Positions 16,592-22,828 of a stretch of DNA of 32,883 nt are shown here, piece by piece. The stretch is from contig CAMOOR010000020.1 in NCBI GenBank assembly GCA_946621635.1, positions 1 through 32,883 on the forward strand. Reading direction: 5' to 3'. The stretch is from Colimorpha sp002372855 (lineage in GTDB: Bacteria > Bacteroidota > Bacteroidia > Bacteroidales > P3). The translations under genes were made by a program, and so were the position numbers. Position 1 is the stretch's first letter, and the number at the start of each line of letters is the position of its first letter. Under the pieces are notes generated by a model. The model did no database searches and was not told the DNA's origin. It saw only the letters and a program-made list of their open reading frames with translations.

Positions 16592-16663
16592 ATGACTGTA
16601 ACAGAAGAAGAACTGCAACGAATAGTGGCTGCCGCCGTCAAGGTGGCTTTGAAAGAAATATAA
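16592..16663 (+). CDS. Putative 23-residue microprotein
   Basis: ATG-initiated ORF coding for MTVTEEELQRIVAAAVKVAL plus KEI, preceded by an AGAGGAAATAAT purine-rich stretch at ribosome-binding distance and followed 14 bp later by the start of the lipoprotein gene. The sequence would form one short amphipathic helix. It may be a true microprotein, a translational-coupling leader for the lipoprotein, or a gene remnant. Confidence 0.4.
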   Translation: MTVTEEELQRIVAAAVKVALKEI

Positions 16664-16677
16664 AGAGAAGAGTCTGT

Positions 16678-17418
16678 ATGGAAAACGTTTTGAAACAGAT
16701 ATTGATGATTGTCGCAGCGGTGCTTGCTGTGTCGTGTGCCCATCATGGCGGCGGCGTGCAGGCCGATGTTGCGCCGGAAGACTGCGTGGCGGACACCCTT
16801 TGGGCTGACGACAGCTCGTGGTGCGACATACAACAGCCTTTCGTCGAAAACGGGCGGCGGGTGCTTTACCGTCACACCACGTTCTACGATGGCGACACGC
16901 AGGTGATGGACTACGTGTACATTCCCCGAGGCAGCGACGAGCATGCCCGGCGGGTGAAGGAACTCTTCGGCGATACCGGACGGGCTCCCTATGCCGACGA
17001 CCTCTTCGACAGTTATGGCTTGCCGTGCACACACGTGGACCTTGGCGACCTTCCGCGCGACTGGTTCGTGGTGATGCGCTACAGGGGCACGCCTGTCTTC
17101 ACGGCCGACTATCCTTATTACCTGCATTTCACCGACAGTACACTGGTGCATCACGGCTTGGAAGACTGGGTGGACCATTTGTGCGGTGTGGAGAAACTGC
17201 CCGACGGAGGGTATGCCCTCAAGCTTGAACGCTTCGACTTCGAGCAGGGCCGTGTCGTGTCCTGCATCGACACCCTGCCGCCTCTCGGGAAGAACCATTG
17301 CGTTCATTTCGCAGGGTGGCTGCTCACCACACGTGAGCACCTGAAAGACTTCGACCTGATCGATGTGGACAACTGGATAGAACTCGTCGACCCCCTGGTT
17401 GGCGATTACCGCTTCTGA
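16678..17418 (+). CDS. Predicted lipoprotein of unknown function
   Basis: 246 residues. The N terminus (MENVLKQILMIVAAVLAVSC) is a short lipoprotein signal with lipobox AVSC, so the mature protein starts at Cys20 and is membrane anchored. The rest is acidic and aromatic-rich without a recognised domain; several Cys residues (for example SSWCDI, LPCTHV, DHLCGV, VVSCID, NHCVHF) are spread along it. It is the last gene of the run begun by the two T9SS cargo genes and converges on the barrel gene with only 17 bp between the stops. Function unknown. Confidence 0.75.
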   Translation: MENVLKQILMIVAAVLAVSCAHHGGGVQADVAPEDCVADTLWADDSSWCDIQQPFVENGRRVLYRHTTFYDGDTQVMDYVYIPRGSDEHARRVKELFGDTGRAPYADDLFDSYGLPCTHVDLGDLPRDWFVVMRYRGTPVFTADYPYYLHFTDSTLVHHGLEDWVDHLCGVEKLPDGGYALKLERFDFEQGRVVSCIDTLPPLGKNHCVHFAGWLLTTREHLKDFDLIDVDNWIELVDPLVGDYRF

Positions 17419-17435
17419 ACAACGGCGTCCCGCGT

Positions 17436-18137
17436 TTACCATCCCTCCCCGTACCACGCCATCTGCAGGGGCTCCTTGCGGTCGATGACTTCGGCGGGCA
17501 TGTTCAACTTCTTCACCTTGGGGCGGAAACCGAAACCTATGCCGCCGCCGACGTGGGCCGAGGAGGCGGCGCTGCGCGTCTGTTTGGACAGGGTGGGGAT
17601 GTCGAGGGCGTCGGAGAGGCCGTTGATGCCACCCACGCCGGCGTTGAAGGAGAAGAAGAAACTCTCGCCCACATAGTAGCGCAGCCCCAGTTCCAGGCCG
17701 CCGCTGAAGCCGTAGCGGTTCAGGCTGTGGTTCTGTCCGCCGTAGGCGAAGGTGTTGTGCAGGATGGCCAGGCCGAGGGTGGCGCCGAACTGCAGCTCGA
17801 GGTGCTCATTGAGCATGGCCGAATGGCGGATGACCAGCGAGAGGTTGTGGACGACGGCGCGTTCGTCGAGGGCCAGGTTGCCGGTGAAGACGTTCGTGTT
17901 CTCGTAGCGCAGGCCGTAGTAGGCGTGGTCCCCATGCCGTAGACCGAGGTTGAAGGCTGCGGTGAGGCCCGTATACCCCTCGGTGTTGTCCTGCAGGGCC
18001 GAGAGGGCTGGGTAGTTGAAATAGTGGGTGATGCCCATGCCCACCTCGTAGTCGAGGTGCCATGCGCGCTCCTGCCCGTGGGCGGAGAGAACCACAACAA
18101 GCGTGGCGGCGATAATCGTGATGCGTTTCATGTTCAT
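17436..18137 (-). CDS. Outer-membrane beta-barrel protein
   Basis: About 233 residues from ATG 18137 (an ATG six bases later at 18131 is equally possible). Upstream in-frame codons exist back to 18191 but do not look like a signal. The signal peptide is MKRITIIAATLVVVLSAHGQ. The mature part consists of alternating amphipathic strands with aromatic girdles (WHLDYEVGMGITHYFNY, GLTAAFNLGLRHGDHAYYGL, LELQFGATLGLAI, GFSGGLELGLRYYVGESFFF, GGGIGFGFRPK), as in eight-stranded 'outer membrane protein beta-barrel' families of Bacteroidota. The C terminus is not a typical barrel Phe but a polar tail ending YGEGW. Transported or bound substrate unknown. It is transcribed away from the HTH regulator. Confidence 0.78.
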   Translation of the reverse strand: MNMKRITIIAATLVVVLSAHGQERAWHLDYEVGMGITHYFNYPALSALQDNTEGYTGLTAAFNLGLRHGDHAYYGLRYENTNVFTGNLALDERAVVHNLSLVIRHSAMLNEHLELQFGATLGLAILHNTFAYGGQNHSLNRYGFSGGLELGLRYYVGESFFFSFNAGVGGINGLSDALDIPTLSKQTRSAASSAHVGGGIGFGFRPKVKKLNMPAEVIDRKEPLQMAWYGEGW

Positions 18138-18215
18138 TTTTTTTTGCGTTCTTTTATCAATAGACGCGCAACCTCCCGAAATCTTACACAAAAAAACTGA
18201 AAAAAAACTTTTCTA

Positions 18216-18239
18216 TTTTGGAAAGTTTGTGTATCTTTG
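18216..18239 (+). promoter_or_regulatory. Promoter of the HTH regulator gene
   Basis: TATCTTTG (18232-18239) fits the Bacteroidota -7 element and lies 29 bp before the ATG. A TTTTG (18216-18220) is 11 bp upstream of it, closer than the usual -33 spacing. Confidence 0.6.
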
Positions 18240-18268
18240 CATTTCAGAATGGAGTAATTTAAAAACAA

Positions 18269-18595
18269 ATGAATGTGGAATACAGAACTTTGGACGAAAT
18301 GATTGACCTCCATCTGGGCAAGAGAGGTACCCCTGTTCGGGAGGAATTCGAACAAGAGGTGAAGGACGGAATTGAGACCTATCGCCTCGGCGAAGCCGTG
18401 CGCGAGGCACGCAAGAAACAGAACCTTACACAGAAACAGCTCGGTGAGCGTGTCGGCGTGGGCGAGGCGCAGATTTCGAAGATCGAGAGCGGCAAGGCCG
18501 CCACCTTCGGCACCTTCAATCGTGTTTTCCGCGCCCTCGGCGCCACCAGCGGCACCCTCGACCTCGGCTCCCTCGGCCGTATCTCCCTCTGGTAA
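18269..18595 (+). CDS. XRE-family helix-turn-helix regulator (HigA/antitoxin-like)
   Basis: 108 residues. The HTH_3 domain is at about 41-95: GEAVREARKKQNLTQKQLGE, then VGVGEAQISKIESGK, with the recognition helix around AQISKIES. An N-terminal helical extension of 40 residues (LDEMIDLHLGKRGTP) resembles HigA-like antitoxins that are encoded next to a RelE-fold toxin. No toxin gene is next to it: upstream is the divergent barrel gene, downstream purM. It is therefore an orphan antitoxin-like regulator or a stand-alone transcription factor that may act on its own promoter or the divergent barrel gene. Confidence 0.85.
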   Translation: MNVEYRTLDEMIDLHLGKRGTPVREEFEQEVKDGIETYRLGEAVREARKKQNLTQKQLGERVGVGEAQISKIESGKAATFGTFNRVFRALGATSGTLDLGSLGRISLW

Positions 18596-18608
18596 TGCTT
18601 TTACATTA

Positions 18609-18636
18609 AACCTTAAACTGTAAACCTTAAACCTTA
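18609..18636 (+). repeat. Heptad array just before purM, four units
   Basis: TAAACCT, TAAACTG, TAAACCT, TAAACCT, directly followed by TAACAATG that contains the purM start. It fills nearly all of the 44-bp gap after the HTH gene and would lie in the translation-initiation region of purM. Confidence 0.8.
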
Positions 18637-18639
18637 ACA

Positions 18640-19806
18640 ATGGACAAATACAACCAACGCGGCGTTTCGGCCTCCAAGGAGGATGTGCACAACGCCATCA
18701 AGAATATCGACAAGGGCCTTTATCCCAAGGCTTTCTGCAAGATTATCCCCGACCTGCTGGGCGGCGACCCGCAGTACTGCAACATCATGCATGCCGACGG
18801 CGCAGGCACCAAGAGCAGCCTGGCCTACATGTACTGGCGCGAGACCGGCGACCTCTCCGTGTGGAAAGGCATCGCCGTTGACGCCATCGTGATGAACACC
18901 GACGACCTCCTCTGCGTCGGCGCCCTCGACCACATACTCCTCTCCTCCACCATCGGCCGCAACAAACAGCTCGTTCCCGGCGAGGTCATCTCCGCCGTTA
19001 TCAACGGCACCGAGGAGTTCTGCCAGACCATGCGCGACATGGGCATCGACATGGTGCTCACCGGCGGCGAGACCGCCGACGTGGGCGACCTCGTGCGCAC
19101 CATCATCGTCGACTCCACCGTCACCGCCCGCATGCGCCGCGCCGACGTCATCGACAACGCCAACATCAAGGCCGGCAACGTCATCGTGGCCCTCGCCTCC
19201 TATGGCCAGGCTACCTACGAGACCGCCTACAACGGCGGCATGGGCAGCAACGGACTGACCTCGGCCCGCCACGATGTCTTCTCGCACATCTACGCCGAGA
19301 AGTACCCCATGTGCTACGACCACAACCTGCCCCAGGAGGTAGTCTTCTGCGGCTCCAAGCTGCTGACCGACCCCACCGAGGTGCCCGGCGTCGATGCAGG
19401 CCACATGGTCCTCTCGCCCACACGCACCTACGCCCCCATCATCCGCCGCGTCCTCGACGAGTACCGTCCCAAGATCGACGGCATGATCCATTGCTCCGGC
19501 GGCGCACAGACCAAGGTGCTGCATTTCATCGACAACCTCCACGTCGTCAAGGACAACCTCTTCCCCGTGCCGCCGCTCTTCAAAATGATCCACGAGGAGA
19601 GCCACACCGACTGGCAGGAGATGTACAAAGTCTTCAACATGGGCCACCGCATGGAACTCTACACCGACGAGGCCACGGCCCGCGGCATCATCGACATCGC
19701 CCGCAGCTTCAACGTCGACGCCCGCATCATAGGCCGCGTCGAGGCCGCCCCGAAGGCCCAGGTGACCGTTGTTTCGGAAAACGGAAAATACGAATACTAT
19801 GGCTGA
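18640..19806 (+). CDS. purM: Phosphoribosylformylglycinamidine cyclo-ligase (AIR synthase)
   Basis: 388 residues. It converts FGAM to AIR with ATP in de novo purine synthesis. Motifs: DGAGTK (53-58), NTDDLLCVGA (86-95), LTGGETAD (140-147), and a C-terminal MIHCSGGAQTKVLHF region. Length and the N terminus (MDKYNQRGVSASKEDVHNAI) agree with the Bacteroidota form, which is longer than the ~345-residue enterobacterial PurM. The stop overlaps the start of the BI-1-like gene by 8 bp, so the two are probably translated together although no functional link is known. Confidence 0.93.
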   Translation: MDKYNQRGVSASKEDVHNAIKNIDKGLYPKAFCKIIPDLLGGDPQYCNIMHADGAGTKSSLAYMYWRETGDLSVWKGIAVDAIVMNTDDLLCVGALDHILLSSTIGRNKQLVPGEVISAVINGTEEFCQTMRDMGIDMVLTGGETADVGDLVRTIIVDSTVTARMRRADVIDNANIKAGNVIVALASYGQATYETAYNGGMGSNGLTSARHDVFSHIYAEKYPMCYDHNLPQEVVFCGSKLLTDPTEVPGVDAGHMVLSPTRTYAPIIRRVLDEYRPKIDGMIHCSGGAQTKVLHFIDNLHVVKDNLFPVPPLFKMIHEESHTDWQEMYKVFNMGHRMELYTDEATARGIIDIARSFNVDARIIGRVEAAPKAQVTVVSENGKYEYYG

Positions 19807-20497
19807 AGCAACCTTTGTCGACACCTTCAACAACCGCAAGCAGGCGCGTCTGGAAAGCGGCGAGGCCGACCGCCTATCGAGCCGCAGTTTCAACCTCGCC
19901 CTCACAGGTATGCTGGCCTACGGCCTGCTGCTCAACGCCGTGATGGTGTACTACTTTGCCGAGCCGCTGACGAACATGCTCGTCGGCGTCAGCCCCTGGA
20001 TGCTGCTGCTGGGCTACATCGTGCCCACGCTCATCGGTGTCCTCCTTGCCGCCAAGTCCACCAACCCCCTGGTGAGCTTCGTCGGCTACAACCTCGTGGT
20101 GCTGCCCATCGGCGTCATGCTGACACTCATCGTGCCGGGCTTCTCCGCCGCCGTGGTCACCAAGGCCATGACCCTCACCGGCATGGTCACCGCCACCATG
20201 ATGCTCCTGGCGCTCATCAAGCCCTCCTTCTTCCTCGGCCTGGGGCGCACGCTCTTCTTCGCCTTGATAATCGGCATCGTGGCCGAAATCGTGGCCACCT
20301 GGCTGCTGGGCTACCGCGGAGCCCTGTTCGACTGGCTCTTCGTCATCCTCTTCTCCGGATACATAGGCTACGACGTCGCCAAGTCGCAGGCCTACCCCAA
20401 GACCCTCGACAACGCTGTCGACTCCGCCCTCGACATCTACCTCGACATCATCAACCTCTTCATCCGCCTCCTCAGCATCCTCGGCCGCAGGGAATAG
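19799..20497 (+). CDS. BI-1/YccA-family membrane protein
   Basis: 232 residues from ATG 19799, which overlaps the purM stop in ATGGCTGA; a TTG further upstream is unlikely. After a polar N terminus there are about seven membrane segments (for example NLALTGMLAYGLLLNAVMVY, WMLLLGYIVPTLIGVLLAA, TGMVTATMMLLALI, TLFFALIIGIVAEIVATWLL, FDWLFVILFSGYIGYDVAKS), and the last third holds the acidic GYDVAKSQ...LDNAVDSALDIYLDIINLFI pattern that marks the Bax inhibitor-1 family. Bacterial members act as pH-sensitive calcium leak channels (YetJ) or regulators of FtsH (YccA). Which applies here is open. Confidence 0.85.
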   Translation: MAEATFVDTFNNRKQARLESGEADRLSSRSFNLALTGMLAYGLLLNAVMVYYFAEPLTNMLVGVSPWMLLLGYIVPTLIGVLLAAKSTNPLVSFVGYNLVVLPIGVMLTLIVPGFSAAVVTKAMTLTGMVTATMMLLALIKPSFFLGLGRTLFFALIIGIVAEIVATWLLGYRGALFDWLFVILFSGYIGYDVAKSQAYPKTLDNAVDSALDIYLDIINLFIRLLSILGRRE

Positions 20498-20563
20498 GCG
20501 GGGCACAATATTTCGGAGAGAACGTCGTTAACCAGTTATAACCCCAAAAGGAAAGGACGAGAA

Positions 20564-20842
20564 ATGACAGCAGTACAGATCAACGCGATGAACGCCGAGG
20601 TGTGGCGCAACATCGGCGCCATAGCCGACAACGAGGAGTTGATGTGCCGCCTGGCCCGCTACACCCGCAAGCTGGTGAAGGAACAGGAGAGCGAAGAGAA
20701 CGACCCCACGCTGATGACCAAGGAGGAGTATTTTGCCAAGCTGGAACGCGCAGAACAACAAGCTGCCAGAGGTGAGTATTCGGTGTTGCTTCCCGGCGAG
20801 GACATTACGGCTCATCTTAAACGCCTGGGCTATGATTTATGA
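20564..20842 (+). CDS. Antitoxin of a YoeB-type toxin-antitoxin pair
   Basis: 92 residues, mostly helical and acidic (VKEQESEENDPTLMTKEEYF). The C-terminal part (KEEYFAKLERAEQQAARGEY) is the typical toxin-wrapping segment of antitoxins paired with Txe/YoeB toxins in Bacteroidota. The N-terminal DNA-binding part is not one I recognise with certainty. The stop codon overlaps the toxin start by 11 bp. A GTTAACCAGTTATAAC segment about 25 bp upstream is a candidate operator for autorepression. Confidence 0.8.
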   Translation: MTAVQINAMNAEVWRNIGAIADNEELMCRLARYTRKLVKEQESEENDPTLMTKEEYFAKLERAEQQAARGEYSVLLPGEDITAHLKRLGYDL

Positions 20843-21107
20843 GGTAAGGCTTTCCGAAAGTGTCAAGATTGATCTTGTTCGTTTGGCCAAGAGTGAACCC
20901 AAGGCCTTTGCAAAGGCGTCTCGTTTTATCGAGGAACTGCGTACCCATCCCAAGACCGGCACCGGCCACCCGGAACCCCTGAAAGGGCAGCCGTCGAACC
21001 GCTGGAGCCGCGAAATCACCAAGAAGCACCGTCTTGTCTACCGTATCTTCGAAACCGAGGTGTACGTGGACGTCCTTGCCGCCTACGGACACTACGACGA
21101 CAAATAA
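20832..21107 (+). CDS. yoeB: Txe/YoeB-family ribosome-dependent mRNA endonuclease toxin
   Basis: 91 residues from ATG 20832. The frame is open further upstream, but those codons lie inside the antitoxin. It matches YoeB from residue 40 on: TGTGHPEPLKGQPSNRWSRE, ITKKHRLVYRI, and final AAYGHYDDK. The catalytic set is present: Glu48 (in PEPLK), Arg67 (KKHRLVY), His87 and Tyr88, equivalent to E46, R65, H83 and Y84 of E. coli YoeB. It should cut mRNA on the ribosome when free of antitoxin. It looks intact. Confidence 0.88.
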   Translation: MIYEVRLSESVKIDLVRLAKSEPKAFAKASRFIEELRTHPKTGTGHPEPLKGQPSNRWSREITKKHRLVYRIFETEVYVDVLAAYGHYDDK

Positions 21108-21184
21108 TTTTAAAAAAAAAACAAAATTCACACAATAAAAATAAAACACCCCCGTTTTATTGGGGTCTTTCGAGACGAAAGAGT

Positions 21185-21257
21185 GCGATAATAGCTCAGT
21201 TGGTAGAGCGGCGGCTTCCCAAGCCGCAGGTCGCGGGTTCGAGCCCCGTTTGTCGCT
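21185..21257 (+). tRNA. tRNA-Gly (anticodon CCC)
   Basis: 73 nt with a full cloverleaf: acceptor 21185-21191 with 21250-21256 (one G-U), D stem GCTC/GAGC, anticodon stem GCGGC/GCCGC with loop TTCCCAA giving anticodon CCC, T arm GCGGG-TTCGAGC-CCCGT, discriminator T. CCA is not encoded. It reads GGG codons. Confidence 0.95.
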
Positions 21258-21264
21258 CAATCAC

Positions 21265-21306
21265 AGCGGAGTGCAACCACAGAAAGGTTGCACTCCGCTT
21301 TTTTTT
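21265..21306 (+). terminator. Intrinsic terminator of tRNA-Gly
   Basis: Perfect 14-bp stem (21265-21278 with 21286-21299), 7-nt loop and eight T residues, starting 8 bp after the tRNA. Confidence 0.93.
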
Positions 21307-21373
21307 CGCCCTGAAAACATGCCGTGCCGCAACATGCCAACAAGCCTTCCGAGAGGGGTCGAAGAGGTACATA

Positions 21374-21491
21374 ATTCGGCATTTCTTATATCGTTCTTAT
21401 ATCGTTCTCATATACTTCTCATATACTTCTTATATAGGTAATATAAGAACTATATGAGAAGTATATGGGAAGTATATAAGAAGGGCCGAAT
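21374..21491. repeat. 118-bp imperfect palindrome built of 11-bp repeats
   Basis: The left half is an array of TTCT(T/C)ATAT(C/A)(G/C) units (from 21383), the right half its inverse (TATAT(G/A)(G/A)GAAG units to 21484). Both ends are closed by ATTCGGC / GCCGAAT. Arms of about 51 bp match at roughly 41 positions around a short centre near 21432. The rest of the gap 21307-21635 holds no gene: a C5/G5 hairpin (21495-21508) and the promoter of the YitT gene are all I see. Confidence 0.85.
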
Positions 21492-21551
21492 TTGCCCCCT
21501 TTCGGGGGAGTGATGAGTGGGGAGTTTTTGTTGTAATTGGCTGACAAAAAT

Positions 21552-21582
21552 TTTGTTATTCCAGCCCTTTTTAGTATCTTTG
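21552..21582 (+). promoter_or_regulatory. Bacteroidota-type promoter of the YitT-family gene
   Basis: TTTG (21552-21555), 19 bp, TATCTTTG (21575-21582): a full match to the -33/-7 consensus with normal spacing. It leaves a leader of about 50 nt. Confidence 0.8.
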
Positions 21583-21635
21583 CAAATTCACCTTGGTGTG
21601 AGTTAACTGCATTATGAATTAATAATAAAATAATT

Positions 21636-22670
21636 ATGTCGAAAGAGAAGAGTGTAGACAACAAAAAAAATGGTGTCCTGAACAAGATATGGCAGTCGGA
21701 AGACATGTCGTCGAACAGTTTTTGGCGCGAGGCCTATGCCTATCTGCTGGTGATTGTGGGCAGTGCGCTGTTCGCCGTGGGCGATGTGATGTTCTCCAAC
21801 CCCTACCTGCTGGCTCCCGGCGGCACGTGGGGTCTGTCGAACGTGCTGAGTACGGTGTTCGGCTGGCAGATCAGTATCACGGCCATCTGCATGGACATCC
21901 CGCTGCTGATTATCGGCACTATCATCCTTGGACCGAAGTTTGGCGTGAAGACGGTGGTTTCGACCATCCTGATTTTCGTTTTTGCCTGGATATTGGAGCA
22001 CACGTGGGGCTACAACCCCGTGGTGCACATCGGCGATTTTGTGACCACGCAGCCTGCCGACCTGACGGACTACAACCTGGTGCCCCACAGCGACGAGAAC
22101 GGCGGCACGGGTCTGTGGTTCAAGCCTGACTATGTGATCAATACCCTCGTGACGGGTCTCATCTATGGCGCTGCCATCGGCCTGATTTTCCGCAGCGGTG
22201 CCACCAGCGGCGGTTCGGACATCGTCTCGATGATCATCCACAAGTACACCAAGATTTCGCTCGGCACGCTGGTGATGATTGTCGACGGCTGCATCACCCT
22301 CTCCACCTTCATCGCCTTCAAGGAGGTGCGTCTGCCCATCTATTCCATTGTGGTCATCGCCATCGAGAGCTTCATGATCGACCTCATTGTCGACGGCCTG
22401 AAGACCCACAAGACGATGTTCATCGTCACCGACAGGGTGGACACCGTGCGCGACTACATCATCAACGACCTCAAACGCGGCGGCACCTGCTTCTCGGGCA
22501 CGGGCCTGTTCAACGGCGTGGAGCGCAAGATGGTCTACGTCACGCTGGAGCGCGCCGACATGGTGCGTCTGCGTTCGCACCTCTACGAGCTCGACCCCGA
22601 TGCTTTCGTCAATGTGATGAACAGTTCGGAGATTCTGGGCAAGGGCTTCAAGGCTCTGCCGAAAGAGTGA
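21636..22670 (+). CDS. YitT-family membrane protein with C-terminal DUF2179 domain
   Basis: 344 residues. An N-terminal cytoplasmic stretch with a Lys-rich start is followed by about five to six membrane segments, including AYLLVIVGSALFAVGDVMF, ITAICMDIPLLIIGTIILG, TVVSTILIFVFAWILEHTWG, GLIYGAAIGLIFRSGATSGG and SIVVIAIESFMIDLIVDGL. The GATSGGSDI motif and the soluble C-terminal 95 residues (KTMFIVTDRVDTVRDYIIND and so on) are typical of YitT/DUF2179 proteins. These are presumed transporters; the substrate is unknown. It is a single gene with a strong promoter and is followed directly by a heptad array. Confidence 0.9.
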   Translation: MSKEKSVDNKKNGVLNKIWQSEDMSSNSFWREAYAYLLVIVGSALFAVGDVMFSNPYLLAPGGTWGLSNVLSTVFGWQISITAICMDIPLLIIGTIILGPKFGVKTVVSTILIFVFAWILEHTWGYNPVVHIGDFVTTQPADLTDYNLVPHSDENGGTGLWFKPDYVINTLVTGLIYGAAIGLIFRSGATSGGSDIVSMIIHKYTKISLGTLVMIVDGCITLSTFIAFKEVRLPIYSIVVIAIESFMIDLIVDGLKTHKTMFIVTDRVDTVRDYIINDLKRGGTCFSGTGLFNGVERKMVYVTLERADMVRLRSHLYELDPDAFVNVMNSSEILGKGFKALPKE

Positions 22671-22679
22671 GGGGTTTGG

Positions 22680-22763
22680 TGGTAAGTGTTTAGTGTTTAG
22701 TGTTAAGTGTTTAGTGTTAAGTGTTAAGTGTTAAGTGTTTAGTGGTAAGTGTTTAGTGTTTAG
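22680..22763 (+). repeat. Heptad array of twelve units between YitT and glycosyltransferase genes
   Basis: Twelve uninterrupted 7-mers, TGTTTAG (six), TGTTAAG (four) and TGGTAAG (two), beginning 10 bp after the YitT stop. All variation is at positions 3 and 5. It fills half of the 158-bp gap. Confidence 0.93.
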
Positions 22764-22828
22764 TGTGGTTGGTGTTTTTTTTAGTTAGTTTGACATAATA
22801 AAAAAGCAAAAACTGCGTTACAATTGAC

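Noticed and set aside
18634..19905. 423-codon minus-strand frame opposite purM
   Set aside because: Shadow of the purM codon pattern.
21160..21457. Short plus-strand frames over tRNA-Gly
   Set aside because: They translate the tRNA and its terminator.
21185..21491. Integration site of a mobile element at tRNA-Gly
   Set aside because: No integrase, no repeat of the tRNA 3' end and no foreign-looking gene cluster beside it. The toxin-antitoxin pair alone does not make an island.
21374..21491. Invertible promoter (phase-variation switch)
   Set aside because: Bacteroidota invertons have two separate inverted repeats around a promoter and often a recombinase nearby; here the arms meet almost directly and no recombinase is present.
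22680..22763. CRISPR or terminator
   Set aside because: Seven-bp units without spacers and without inverted symmetry.
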